Part shown: in pieces, positions 36,601-45,820 of the stretch
How the letters are laid out: each line of letters starts with the position of its first letter
How positions within the stretch are numbered: position 1 is the first letter of the stretch
DNA from: an uncultured Opitutia bacterium
GTDB lineage: Bacteria > Verrucomicrobiota > Verrucomicrobiia > Opitutales > Coraliomargaritaceae
DNA: 56,648 nucleotides
Direction: 5' to 3'
Assembly: GCA_937136395.1 (NCBI GenBank)
Contig: CAKZOI010000049.1
Location: 1 to 56,648, forward strand
Made by a program: the position numbers and the translations under genes
Notes under the pieces: generated by a model
What the model saw: only the letters and a program-made list of their open reading frames with translations
Told to the model about the DNA's origin: nothing
Database searches by the model: none

Positions 36601-38265
36601 CTAAGAGTTTGAGCCAGGTAAATTCTGTGCATTCTCACGAAGGATTGCACTAAGCTGTATGAGTAGGCTTTCTCTATCTGGAGTGAAGATAAACAGATCG
36701 CTGCCTAGTTTTCGGTAGGCTTCATGGAGTAATTCCATTTGCGGGCGACGCATTTGAAGTAGGCGAGTGAGCAGTCTGTTGAGGTCTTCTGTGTTGCCTA
36801 AAGTGAGTTCAACTCGAATTAATTCAGATAGAATCATTTGATTCGTGGATGCTCTTTGGTAGGCAGCGTTTAGCACCTTCCTAGCTTGCTGTGGCCGATC
36901 TATTCTATTGAAGCGACGAGCCACTGCTAGATAGGTCTGTGGTGGGTTCCTCGCTTCGTCTAAAAAGTCCTGGAGGTAGATCTCTCCCAGGTCTGGGCGG
37001 TTTATGCCGTAAGATGCAACAGCTCGTAAGCTATTAAAAATCGCCCATCTGCGCGTCAACCATTCTGGTCGCTCCTTGAGAAGTTCTTCTGAGAATTCGA
37101 GTGCTCCGTTGTAGTCCTTGCTAACTAAATGAGCTTCGATGAGCAGTAGTGCAAAGGCTTCAATACTAAATTCATTCTCCAGTGCTTCCTCGTAGGTTCT
37201 CCGGGCCAGTTTAACATTGCCACTGTCGGCAGCAAAGTTTGCGAGTGCTTGTAACGCATCTAAGTCTTCATTAAATTGCTGAAGCATACGTTGGGTTTCG
37301 CGGAGTTCCCGTTCGGTTTCGCCTGATTTATTGTAAATGTAAAGGAGTTCTATTCGAGGTGCAGGCCTTAATGGATCTGCTACGTTTCTAAGAATCGCGT
37401 ATCTGCGGGCTTCATCGGTCTCACCCAGTTCTCGGTGATATCGACTTAATAGCATCAAGAGTGATTCTGAGTTGGGGAATTTACTTATAGATTCACTTAG
37501 TTTGCTGATTGCGGAGCGTTGATTGCCTCGATCCCAGCTAATTTGAGCTGATAATAGTAGTCCTTCGATGTTTTCAATTAGATTAAAAGTAAGTAGATAA
37601 TCGTCTGCGCGATCGTAATTGCCCCTCAAGTAGTTTGCATTTGCAGCTCCAAATGCGAGTGTTTTGTTGATATCAGTTTGTTCAGCGCCCTCAGGTAAAA
37701 ATTTATCCGCAATGCCTTGAATGTCGGCATCCATTTGGTGTCGTAATAATACGCGCAAAGTGGCTCTTAGATAGTCTAAGTCTTCAATTCCACCTAAGTC
37801 TAAGCCTTTTTTTAGGAGGTCTGCGGCAATGTCAGTGCGTTTGAGTGCTAGTTCATAGAATTCGGCTAGGACTTTACGACCTTCAAGATTGCTGGGAGAT
37901 CGAGTGACTCCGAGCCTTAAGAGGCGCAGCGCGTCGCGATAGTTCGCTTGCTCGAGTTCTTGGAGTCCTGTTTTGATATGAAAGTCCCCCATTTCTTTTC
38001 GATGTGCATCCATCCTGAATGGCAAGCCGATCATTCCAGTGAAGGTGACTTCATCAAAATCTTTCTTATATTTAAAAAAGAAGAACAATAATGCTGCAAC
38101 CGCAAGCCAAGCACTGACGAAAAGCACTAAAAAACTGGTCATCACTCGGCCCCATTTGATTGAGATTTCAATCTTTCCATCTATGCCCTTTCGCTGCGTG
38201 GCGAAGCCTAGAAGTATAGTCTTTTCTCTAGTGATTGGGTTTCTTGTTCGATTCTCGTTTTTCAT
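36601..38265 (-). CDS. Membrane-anchored TPR-repeat protein of the exopolysaccharide locus
   Basis: From ATG 38263-38265 this gives 554 residues: a basic N-terminus, one membrane helix (about 41-64), then a long array of tetratricopeptide-like helix pairs to the end (for example NYRDALRLLRLGVTRSPSNLEG, ETDEARRYAILRNVADP, NVKLARRTYEEALEN). The array probably lies in the periplasm and makes protein contacts. It is divergent from the beta-barrel/Wza/Wzc genes, with a 198-nt shared upstream region, and similar TPR proteins often accompany exosortase-linked polysaccharide loci. An upstream frame to 38370 exists but is not conserved. Confidence 0.75.
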   Translation of the reverse strand: MKNENRTRNPITREKTILLGFATQRKGIDGKIEISIKWGRVMTSFLVLFVSAWLAVAALLFFFFKYKKDFDEVTFTGMIGLPFRMDAHRKEMGDFHIKTGLQELEQANYRDALRLLRLGVTRSPSNLEGRKVLAEFYELALKRTDIAADLLKKGLDLGGIEDLDYLRATLRVLLRHQMDADIQGIADKFLPEGAEQTDINKTLAFGAANANYLRGNYDRADDYLLTFNLIENIEGLLLSAQISWDRGNQRSAISKLSESISKFPNSESLLMLLSRYHRELGETDEARRYAILRNVADPLRPAPRIELLYIYNKSGETERELRETQRMLQQFNEDLDALQALANFAADSGNVKLARRTYEEALENEFSIEAFALLLIEAHLVSKDYNGALEFSEELLKERPEWLTRRWAIFNSLRAVASYGINRPDLGEIYLQDFLDEARNPPQTYLAVARRFNRIDRPQQARKVLNAAYQRASTNQMILSELIRVELTLGNTEDLNRLLTRLLQMRRPQMELLHEAYRKLGSDLFIFTPDRESLLIQLSAILRENAQNLPGSNS

Positions 38266-38395
38266 TGCCTGCGGTTTAGATAAAATAGTTGTTACTATAG
38301 TGCTGATGCATTGTGAGCGTTTCGCCAAGCTCAAATCAATGACTCTTTCTGATTGCAGTTTACGGAACACGCCCTAGCTTAGGCGTAAAATAATT

Positions 38396-38433
38396 GTTGA
38401 AATAATCTCAGTTACTCTTTTCATCATTTCAAC
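38396..38433. promoter_or_regulatory. Inverted repeat upstream of the exopolysaccharide export genes
   Basis: GTTGAAAT (38396-38403) and ATTTCAAC (38426-38433) are exact reverse complements 22 nt apart, about 30 nt before the beta-barrel start and between divergent genes. Possible operator; no known regulator can be named. Confidence 0.35.
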
Positions 38434-38463
38434 TTAAATACATTCTCCCCTGTTTTCTGCTAT

Positions 38464-39699
38464 ATGAATATTAAAAAAACTTCTCTACTTTCTCTCGGCA
38501 GCGCCCTTATTGGAGCTGCTATCTTTCCTAGCGCGACGCATGCAGCTCCATTGGTATCAGTTGGTGACAATGTTGACATCTTTTTCAACGGCTCCTCAAG
38601 TCTACGCTGGACCTCCAATGTCTTTCGGGATGAAAATAATGAGCAAGACGATCTCATTTGGAGTGTAACTCCAGGCTTCGATATTAATGTCGGGCGAGGC
38701 CTCTCGAATGCGGACCTTAGTATTATTACGCGCTATGATATTGTTCGCTACCAGGACTTGGATCAGCTCGATACGGAATTGTTTCATATCAAAGCAGTGG
38801 GCTCTTATCAGTCCAGCCGTTTGGATCTAAACGCTTCTATTGGTTTTGATGAAGTGAAAAGTTCGACTGGTGATGTTAACGTTCAAGACTTAATTGAGTG
38901 GAATGACTTCTCGGCAAGACTTGATGCTGAGTATAGCATATCTCCTAAGCTAAGTATTGGCTCTGGGGTAAACTATAAAGATCGCGAATATCAGACATAC
39001 GAAGAGTATTTCGCGGATCTTGAAACGATTACGGTGCCACTGGATGTTTTCTATGAGTTAACTCCGAAGGTAGATCTGAGCTTAGGATATGCTTATACGA
39101 AAACTGAAGTCGGTGAGACGAATTCACCTACCGGTTTTAGATATGTTAGTGACTACGAAACTGAGTCTCACTTCTTTAATGTTGGTGCTAGAGGTAACTT
39201 ATTGCCGAAACTGTCAGGCTTTTTCAAGGTAGGCTATCGCGTCAGAGATGCAGACGACTCAACAATTCAACCACTAGGTCTAGATGGTTTACCCAGTGGG
39301 GCGCCATTTTCAACAAACAGAGACTCGACTGGAATGCTAGGATTAGACGCTAACTTCACTTGGACAGCGACGCCGAAAATTACAGCTAGGTTGGACTTGT
39401 CGCGTGATTTTGGAGTCGGAGGTGAGGGCACAACTACTGAAAATTCACGGATTGGAACATCTGTTAACTATTCAATCGACACCAATTGGTCTGCGACTGC
39501 GAATTTAGCTTATACCCTGCATGAGTATGATGGTAATCGCGAAGATCATCAATACAACTTAGGCGCTCGTCTTAGTTATGTTCCAAATCAGTATTGGCGC
39601 TTCAGTGGCGGTTATAATTATATTACAAATGACTCAAATGTGGATGATCGTGGCTATGAAAACCACATGTTAGATCTTTCTGTTAATCTCCGCTATTAA
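38464..39699 (+). CDS. Outer-membrane beta-barrel protein of the polysaccharide export locus
   Basis: A 411-residue outer-membrane protein. A signal peptide covers residues 1-27 (ATHA|APLVS). The rest is a regular alternation of amphipathic strands with aromatic girdles, ending in LDLSVNLRY, with a terminal aromatic residue as required for BAM insertion. It resembles the EpsL/outer_beta-barrel proteins found with exosortase and capsule-type export genes. Position directly before the Wza- and Wzc-like genes supports a role as an export pore or its partner. The exact substrate is unknown. Confidence 0.8.
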   Translation: MNIKKTSLLSLGSALIGAAIFPSATHAAPLVSVGDNVDIFFNGSSSLRWTSNVFRDENNEQDDLIWSVTPGFDINVGRGLSNADLSIITRYDIVRYQDLDQLDTELFHIKAVGSYQSSRLDLNASIGFDEVKSSTGDVNVQDLIEWNDFSARLDAEYSISPKLSIGSGVNYKDREYQTYEEYFADLETITVPLDVFYELTPKVDLSLGYAYTKTEVGETNSPTGFRYVSDYETESHFFNVGARGNLLPKLSGFFKVGYRVRDADDSTIQPLGLDGLPSGAPFSTNRDSTGMLGLDANFTWTATPKITARLDLSRDFGVGGEGTTTENSRIGTSVNYSIDTNWSATANLAYTLHEYDGNREDHQYNLGARLSYVPNQYWRFSGGYNYITNDSNVDDRGYENHMLDLSVNLRY

Positions 39700-39727
39700 T
39701 TTGAACTTTAATCCGTTCTTACGGTCG

Positions 39728-39755
39728 AAATGCCTCTTAACCGAGGCATTTTTTA
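39728..39755 (+). terminator. Terminator or attenuator just before the Wza-like gene
   Basis: AAATGCCTC (39728-39736) pairs with GAGGCATTT (39743-39751) around TTAACC and is followed by a T-run, ending 4-5 nt before ATG 39760. It can both reduce transcription into the Wza/Wzc genes and shape translation initiation. Confidence 0.75.
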
Positions 39756-39759
39756 ATTT

Positions 39760-40434
39760 ATGAAACAAATTGTTACTTTAATCATCGTTCAATTGCTTGG
39801 TGTCACTGGAGTCTATCTGAATGCTCAGGATAGCTCATCAACTTCATTCGGTGGTGATTCTGGGGCAAGTTCTTCGAGGAGTGGGGCATCAAGTGCATCT
39901 GGTCAATCTGGTGTTGGTATGATTGTCGGTGAAAATTATATTTTGAAACCTTCCGATATTATCAGTGTTGAAGTATATCAAGAGGAAGATCTGAATAAGC
40001 AAGTTCGTGTCGAAGGGGATGGGTCTGTAGCTCTGTCATTAGTTGGTAAAGTTAAAGTAGCGGGTATGACTGTTGCAGAGGCTCAGTCGCTCATTACCGA
40101 TTTGTATAATCGAGACTACCTAGTGGATCCGCAAATTTCACTTATCGTGACTTCATTTTCAGCCAAAGTGGTGCGGATCCTAGGCTCTGTGAATCGCGCT
40201 GGAGTTGTGCAAATTCCGCCTGATCGTGATTTAACCCTTACAGAGGCTATTGCTGGTGTGAATGGTGTGAGTCGTCTTGGAAACCCGAAATCGATTACAA
40301 TTAAACGGGTAGATGGCAATGGACGAGCTCGTCAAATGGAGGTGAACTTCACTCGAATTCTTACCGATCCGAACGTGAAAGATATTATTTTGAAAGAGGG
40401 CGACACGATATGGGTGCCTGAGCGAGTCTTTTAA
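39760..40434 (+). CDS. Polysaccharide export protein (Wza-like, Poly_export plus SLBB)
   Basis: A periplasmic or outer-membrane export channel component, 224 residues. The signal peptide is residues 1-22 (LNA|Q), without a lipobox Cys, so it is not a classical Wza lipoprotein. A Ser/Gly-rich linker (24-50) follows, then the Poly_export domain (LKPSDIISVEVYQEEDLNKQVRVEGDGSV), then an SLBB domain (VRILGSVNRAGVVQIPPDRDLTLTEAI). It is much shorter than Wza (about 379), which has extra SLBB and membrane domains, so the beta-barrel encoded upstream may supply the outer-membrane pore. It is followed 20 nt later by the tyrosine kinase gene. Confidence 0.88.
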   Translation: MKQIVTLIIVQLLGVTGVYLNAQDSSSTSFGGDSGASSSRSGASSASGQSGVGMIVGENYILKPSDIISVEVYQEEDLNKQVRVEGDGSVALSLVGKVKVAGMTVAEAQSLITDLYNRDYLVDPQISLIVTSFSAKVVRILGSVNRAGVVQIPPDRDLTLTEAIAGVNGVSRLGNPKSITIKRVDGNGRARQMEVNFTRILTDPNVKDIILKEGDTIWVPERVF

Positions 40435-40453
40435 TTTTTAATTCAAATTTCTT

Positions 40454-42739
40454 ATGAAAAACGATTACGTAAGGGGTGCACCGGACCCTAATTCTGGAGG
40501 CTATGGCGGAGGTTATGGTTATGGTGGTGGTTATGGTTATGGCTATGGTGCTGGCGGCTACGGTGGCGGCGGTTATGAAGGTGGAGGCGGTTCAGGAGCG
40601 CCGCAGAGATCTTTCATGGACTATTTCTTGATGTTTCGTGAACGCATTTGGTATCTGATTGTAGCGTTCTTCATAATTTTTTCTGGTTCGATTCTATATA
40701 CTTTCAATAAAACGAAGGTTTATACAGCAGTCGCCCAGGTGCAGTTACTTCGTGATGACCCTTCCGCTTTGGGAGCCGGTATCGAAATGGAGCCTAATCA
40801 AATACGCACCTCAGAGGATTTAAATACGCAGATTAGTGTGCTGGAAAGTGCATCTATCATTCAAGGCGTTGAGCAGCGGATTCAGGATGATGTTCGTGAG
40901 CGCTTTATGGCACCTTATGCTGACGCATTAAGTTTGTCTGGCCCACTTTCACCGGTTGAAGTCTTGGCGCGTAATCGTAAAGTCATGCCACGTCGAATGA
41001 GCTTGATGATCAATATTGCTTATACGCACCCTGATCCAATCATCGCTGCTGATGTCGCTAATTTATTTGCTAAAGAATTTATCGATTACAACTTGAAGTT
41101 GAACATCGACGGTTCAATGAAGGCTGTTGAAGATCTTCGCATACGCGCGGATCAACAGAAAGAACGTGTTGAAGAATTGGACATGAAACTGGCGGATTAT
41201 CGTGAGCAGAATGATGCCGTTTCGTTAGACAGCCAAGAGAACATCGCTCGTGAACAATTAGCGAGTTTGAATGAAATGAAATTGTCCGCTAAGAGTCTAT
41301 ATGATTCAGTTGAGACTAAATGGAACTTGGTTGAAACTTATAAGCGAGAAGGAAAAAAGTTGTGGGAGTTGTCATTTGTTGCAGAACAAACACGAGTGTC
41401 CGCACTTCTTGCCAGAATCAGTGAAACTAAAATAACAATTTCTTCCTTAAGTAAGCGATACCGTGAAAAGCATCCTGTTATGATTCAACTATTGCAGACT
41501 TTGCAAGAGTCTGAAGTTGAATTGGAGTCCGCAGTGCAGAACTCAGTCGATAAGTTGGCCGCGATTTTTGCTGAGTCCAATAGCAACTATGAAACGGCGA
41601 GTCAAAGGCTTGCTGAAAAAGAACAGGAGTTGATTGAACTGAGTAGGACACGTGTGGAATACAATTCACTGTTACGTGATTTAGAGGTTCAACAAAGCTT
41701 CTTCATGGCGCTGACCTCTCGTATGACTCAAGAGAAGGCGCAAGTGAATTTAAAAAATCCCAATGCACGTATTGTAGACGAAGCGTTTCCGCCTATTAAA
41801 CATTCCTCTCCCAATGTGGTCATGAATTTGGCTGCTGGCTTATTTGGTGGTGTTGCAGTAGGTATGGGGCTGGTTTTCTTGGTTGCATTCTTGGATGATC
41901 GTGTGAAGAGCGCTTTCGATATTGAAGGCACGATTGGACTACCTATGCTAGGAATTGTCCCACGGATTAAGAAGCTCGATTCGAATTCAAAGGCGCAGGC
42001 AGTTGCATCGAATGTAGATCGACATGTGACTGAAACATTTCGTTCGATTCATTCTGCATTAAAGCTCAATGATGAGAGTAAGAATGCGAAGGTAATTGTG
42101 ACAACCAGTACTGTTCCTGGTGAGGGTAAATCGTTTGTGAGCTCTAATCTTGCGCTAACTTTTGCCAATCACGGTGACAAGACTTTATTGTTAGATGGTG
42201 ACCTTCGTTTGCCTAATGTGGCCCGTTCGTTGCAACTCGAGAATGACTTTGGGTTGCTGGATCATATGGAAAAAGATGTGGCCGTAGACGAAGTCATTAT
42301 TAAAGAGGTGTATCCGAATTTGGATGTGCTTCCTTCAGGCGGTACATCTAAAAACCCTACAGAGATTCTTAATAGCGCAAAGTTTGAAGCAATGTTTGCT
42401 GATCTTAGAGACCGTTACGATCGCATAGTAGTTGATTCACCGCCACTTGCAGCTGTGAGTGATGCTTTGAACCTATTGCCACTAGCTGACGGTGTGCTTT
42501 ACGTGATTAAATTTAATACGGTTAAACGCAAAACTGCTGTTATGAATGTGCGCCGTCTTTGGGAGTCGAATACTCCTGTTTTTGGAGCCATCTTGAATAA
42601 CATTACTAGCACATTGTCTAGTTACTACTATTCAAACTATTCAGATAAGACATACCAAGACTATTATATTCATAACGACGAGGAGTTTGAAGAAGAGTTG
42701 GCTGGCTCTGTTGAGCCAACACTGGAAACTAAGTCTTAG
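40454..42739 (+). CDS. Wzc-like polysaccharide co-polymerase and tyrosine autokinase with Gly/Tyr-rich N-terminus
   Basis: Controls polymer length and export, with cycles of tyrosine phosphorylation. In order: a Gly/Tyr-rich segment (about 12-47), TM1 (about 65-85), a Wzz-type periplasmic part with long coiled coils (about 90-450), TM2 (about 455-480), then a BY-kinase domain with Walker A VPGEGKS (about 553), Walker A' LLLDGDLRLPN and Walker B RIVVDSPP. The C-terminus carries a tyrosine cluster (YYYSNYSD, then TYQDYY) as in Wzc. Length of 761 is slightly above the usual 720. The Gly/Tyr-rich cytoplasmic leader is not part of the usual family. A strong terminator follows. Confidence 0.9.
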   Translation: MKNDYVRGAPDPNSGGYGGGYGYGGGYGYGYGAGGYGGGGYEGGGGSGAPQRSFMDYFLMFRERIWYLIVAFFIIFSGSILYTFNKTKVYTAVAQVQLLRDDPSALGAGIEMEPNQIRTSEDLNTQISVLESASIIQGVEQRIQDDVRERFMAPYADALSLSGPLSPVEVLARNRKVMPRRMSLMINIAYTHPDPIIAADVANLFAKEFIDYNLKLNIDGSMKAVEDLRIRADQQKERVEELDMKLADYREQNDAVSLDSQENIAREQLASLNEMKLSAKSLYDSVETKWNLVETYKREGKKLWELSFVAEQTRVSALLARISETKITISSLSKRYREKHPVMIQLLQTLQESEVELESAVQNSVDKLAAIFAESNSNYETASQRLAEKEQELIELSRTRVEYNSLLRDLEVQQSFFMALTSRMTQEKAQVNLKNPNARIVDEAFPPIKHSSPNVVMNLAAGLFGGVAVGMGLVFLVAFLDDRVKSAFDIEGTIGLPMLGIVPRIKKLDSNSKAQAVASNVDRHVTETFRSIHSALKLNDESKNAKVIVTTSTVPGEGKSFVSSNLALTFANHGDKTLLLDGDLRLPNVARSLQLENDFGLLDHMEKDVAVDEVIIKEVYPNLDVLPSGGTSKNPTEILNSAKFEAMFADLRDRYDRIVVDSPPLAAVSDALNLLPLADGVLYVIKFNTVKRKTAVMNVRRLWESNTPVFGAILNNITSTLSSYYYSNYSDKTYQDYYIHNDEEFEEELAGSVEPTLETKS

Positions 42740-42756
42740 TCTTTTATTGTTTTTAA

Positions 42757-42793
42757 ATAAAAGCCCGCAGTCGAGAGACTGCGGGCTTTTTTG
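42757..42793. terminator. Bidirectional terminator after the tyrosine kinase gene
   Basis: AAAAGCCCGCAGTC (42759-42772) pairs exactly with GACTGCGGGCTTTT (42777-42790) around GAGA, with A and T tracts. It serves both the plus-strand export genes and the minus-strand CobW-like gene that ends at 42796. Confidence 0.9.
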
Positions 42794-42795
42794 TA

Positions 42796-43527
42796 TTAAA
42801 GATATCTTTGTATGTCGGGGATTTTGTGGGCACGGTGCCCGTTCTCTAAGCGCTCAATATATTTGTCGGGCTTGGTGTCGTCGGGTTGCTCGCCCTCTTC
42901 CAGTCCGTCTTCTTCGATTGGAATTAATTCATCAAAGTATAGAGACAATCGTCGAGCTTCTGGGATTAAAACTTCCGCTGGGTTGGGAATGCGCCCCTTT
43001 TTGACTAAAATGAACCGTGCTGGTGTGCATTGCTTTTTGTAATATAACTCAAAATCTTTTATCCACTTATTGTCGTTCTTCTCGCGGCGATTGAGTAGGA
43101 TCACATCTGAAAAGTGAATGCAGGCATCATACCAACTAAGGGCGGCTGGTTTTTCCTGCAATAGGGCGCAATTGACGACAGTGAAAACCCTGCCAAGTTC
43201 ACAATTGTTGTGGTCGATCCATGATTTTAGCGCTTCAGCTATGTCGGCTGGATCGGAAGTGCCAGATGCTAGGAAAATGATAACCTCAGGCGCCGCGGAA
43301 ATGGTGCCATGTGCGACTTTAGCTTTGTCTAGCGTCCAATTTACTTTGGTCACTCTTTCGATGGCCGCGATTTTTTCATCCCAGGTAGAGGGTGTCTCGC
43401 CCTTTGGGAGAAAGAGTAGGACTTCTGTGCTCTTTTCAATACCACTATCTATTAAGTCGTAGAGGACTTCTCGACGCCCAGAATCGGGTGCTCCAAACAC
43501 GATGTAAACTAGAGGTTTTTCTGGCAT
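42796..43527 (-). CDS. CobW/P47K-like GTPase-fold protein with degenerate P-loop
   Basis: From ATG 43525-43527 this gives 243 residues. The N-terminal strand and loop read IVFGAPDSGRREVL, like a Walker A GxxxxGK[ST] but with Arg-Arg instead of Lys-Ser/Thr. The later pattern FTVVNCALL ... YDACIHFSDVILLNRREKND resembles the CobW/P47K order (TVVDA ... QIAxADxIVLNKxD). The C-terminus is acidic, then Arg/His-rich. Nucleotide binding is doubtful with this P-loop. It lies 22 nt downstream of aroC on the same strand and is probably co-transcribed. Function is unknown; the family call is moderate. Confidence 0.5.
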   Translation of the reverse strand: MPEKPLVYIVFGAPDSGRREVLYDLIDSGIEKSTEVLLFLPKGETPSTWDEKIAAIERVTKVNWTLDKAKVAHGTISAAPEVIIFLASGTSDPADIAEALKSWIDHNNCELGRVFTVVNCALLQEKPAALSWYDACIHFSDVILLNRREKNDNKWIKDFELYYKKQCTPARFILVKKGRIPNPAEVLIPEARRLSLYFDELIPIEEDGLEEGEQPDDTKPDKYIERLENGHRAHKIPDIQRYL

Positions 43528-43549
43528 TGAATAAATCGAATGGCTCCGG

Positions 43550-44650
43550 TCATTCAGCTTCGAACGCAAAGCTGCTACATTGTGCTTCCTGGCGCATCCA
43601 ATGGTCGATCAATACCAATGATGCCATAGATTCGACGATCGGAACCGCCCTCGGGACTACGCATGGGTCATGGCGTCCTCTGCCCATCAGTTTCGTTTCG
43701 TTGCCATCTTTGTCTACGGTATGTTGATTCTGGATAATTGTGGCCGTTGGCTTGAAAGCTACGCGAAACACCAGTTCTTCGCCGTTGCTGATGCCGCCTT
43801 GAACCCCACCTGAGCGGTTGCTGCTGGTGCCTATTTTACCATCTTTGTTGATAAATGTATCGTTGTGTTCAGACCCGCACATGGTTGAGCCCTTGAAACC
43901 ACTGCCGATTTCAAACCCTTTGGTTGCCGGTATCGAGAGCATGGCCTTGGCAAGATCTGCTTCTAAGCGGTCGAACACTGGTGTGCCGAGTCCGACTGGT
44001 AGGTTTCGAATACGACATTCGATAATGCCGCCAACTGAATCACCTTCGCTGCGTATTGCGCGTATGCGCTCAACCATTTTTGTCGCAGTTTCTGGGTGAG
44101 GACAACGCACCGGGCTGGCTTCGATTTGTTCTAGTGTTGGAAAACGATCTAGCGGAGGCATTTCAATATCATGCACTTGGGTGATATATGCGCGCGTTTC
44201 GATCTCTGCTGCCAGTGAGAGTATTTTTTTTGCCACTGCTCCTGCAGCGACTCTGCCGATCGTTTCTCGGGCTGATGAGCGTCCGCCGCCTTCGTGGTTG
44301 CGTATGCCAAATTTTGTTTGATAGGTGAAGTCCGCATGAGAGGGGCGGAACTTATCTTTCATCTCAGAATAAGCCGACGGACGTTGATCTCCATTCGGGA
44401 CGTAGATGGCGATTGGCGTGCCGAGTGTGAGGCCATCATAGACGCCAGATACGATCTTAGCGGTATCGCTTTCTTTGCGCGGAGTGGTGATATCACTTTG
44501 GCCCGGGCGGCGGCGATCGAGTTCGAATTGTATATCTTCTTCGCTGAGTGGTAAGCGTGGTGGACAGCCGTCGATGACGACGCCTATACCACCACCGTGA
44601 CTCTCCCCCCAAGTGGAGATGCGAAATAATGTGCCAAAAGAGTTACCCAT
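43550..44650 (-). CDS. aroC: Chorismate synthase
   Basis: Converts EPSP to chorismate with reduced FMN, the last common step of aromatic amino acid synthesis. The N-terminal signature [17 protein letters not shown], the central [30 protein letters not shown] and the C-terminal [14 protein letters not shown] are all present. ATG 44648-44650 ([10 protein letters not shown]) gives 366 residues. An ATG five codons upstream (44665) is also possible. It heads a short minus-strand transcript with the CobW-like gene. Confidence 0.97.
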   Translation of the reverse strand: MGNSFGTLFRISTWGESHGGGIGVVIDGCPPRLPLSEEDIQFELDRRRPGQSDITTPRKESDTAKIVSGVYDGLTLGTPIAIYVPNGDQRPSAYSEMKDKFRPSHADFTYQTKFGIRNHEGGGRSSARETIGRVAAGAVAKKILSLAAEIETRAYITQVHDIEMPPLDRFPTLEQIEASPVRCPHPETATKMVERIRAIRSEGDSVGGIIECRIRNLPVGLGTPVFDRLEADLAKAMLSIPATKGFEIGSGFKGSTMCGSEHNDTFINKDGKIGTSSNRSGGVQGGISNGEELVFRVAFKPTATIIQNQHTVDKDGNETKLMGRGRHDPCVVPRAVPIVESMASLVLIDHWMRQEAQCSSFAFEAE

Positions 44651-44752
44651 ATACTTTGTATGCAATGGGTGCTTGCGACGAAGTCAATGCTGACGGATGC
44701 GAACTGAAACTTGTTATTGGAGAGAATCTACAGATATGTGATGCAATTATGC

Positions 44753-45409
44753 TCAGCTGAGTGATTCGTTGTCAGTGAGATGGACTAGTTTATTGGCAAT
44801 AGCCCAGCGTGTAAGCGCAGCCACATCGTGTAGGTCCAATTTCTTCATGATATTTGTGCGATGCGTATCTGCAGTGCGCACGCTCATTCCTAGTTTGGCT
44901 GCGATCTCTTTGTTACTGTAGCTTTCTGCGATTAATTGAGTAATTTCGCGTTCACGGGTGGTTAACGAGTCCAGGGAGTCATCTTTGCCTCCGGTAATCA
45001 TCAGTTCTCTCATGATATCAATAATTCGGGGGCTGAAATAAGAGCTACCCTCAGAAACCAGAGAGATCGCTTTTTCAAGTTCATTGAGTCCAGCATTCTT
45101 CTCAATATACCCCGTGACGCCGGATTTGACGAGTCGATTGACTACGCCGTTACTCGCTGCTGCAGAGAAAATGAGTATGTTGATTTTAGGGTTCTTTGCT
45201 TTTAGGTGTCGCAAAACTTCGCTGCCATTTAGGTTTGGGAGCATGATGTCTAAGATGACTAGATCTGGTTCGTAGTCTAGGCACTGTTGGTAGCCCTCAG
45301 AACCATCGCCAGATTTAGCAATCACTCTCATATTGGCGTAGCTTTCAACGAGTTGGCAGATTAAATCGCGGAGGATCGTTTGGTCTTCAATGACGATTAC
45401 ATTTTTCAT
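44753..45409 (-). CDS. NarL/FixJ-type response regulator (orphan)
   Basis: A two-domain transcription regulator of 218 residues from ATG 45407-45409. The receiver domain (1-120) has the acidic pair in IEDQ, the phospho-acceptor Asp54 in VILDIMLP and a Ser in the Thr/Ser position (LIFSAAA). The conserved Lys lies in YIEKNAG. The C-terminal LuxR-type helix-turn-helix is LTTREREITQLIAESYSNKEIAAKLGMSVRTADTHRTNIMKKL. No histidine kinase gene is adjacent. It is unlinked to aroC, which is 100 nt further left on the same strand. Targets are unknown. The frame reaches 45472 without conserved sequence. Confidence 0.88.
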   Translation of the reverse strand: MKNVIVIEDQTILRDLICQLVESYANMRVIAKSGDGSEGYQQCLDYEPDLVILDIMLPNLNGSEVLRHLKAKNPKINILIFSAAASNGVVNRLVKSGVTGYIEKNAGLNELEKAISLVSEGSSYFSPRIIDIMRELMITGGKDDSLDSLTTREREITQLIAESYSNKEIAAKLGMSVRTADTHRTNIMKKLDLHDVAALTRWAIANKLVHLTDNESLS

Positions 45410-45820
45410 GTTAGCGTCTGCTGGGTTCGCTTGATTTTTGCGGTCTTGATCGGGAGGGGGTAGGGTGTTCATTAATTCGATTTTAGGTATGTATGCTGTC
45501 TATGTTAAAGGATTTGCGATCTTATCCGGAGTCTGTGCCAGCCGCTCATTACGTGATATGACTTATATGATTACCTGCAATGCGGCTCTTGCAGAGGTAG
45601 AATTTTCACACGTCCTTTACAGCTGGCTGGGGTCTTCCTTCTAGTTGTAGCTGAATATAAACCTAGCGTGAAATTTGAATAGTTGATGGGGGTGGGCAGT
45701 ATTCCTGCTGTAAAGTTGTTTAGTTGCCATCAGTAGCCGCTTTGTTGAGATTGCATTGATGGTTGTGGGGAGTTTCTTTAAGGGGCCGGTTAACGATTTC
45801 TGAATGAATTGGAAAACAGC
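45410..45820. other. 411-nt intergenic region without a recognised gene
   Basis: It lies between the divergent response regulator and TauE/SafE-type genes, so it should contain both promoters. I see no terminator, tRNA or clear operator, only scattered G-rich runs near 45440-45470 and 45690-45710. Confidence 0.5.
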
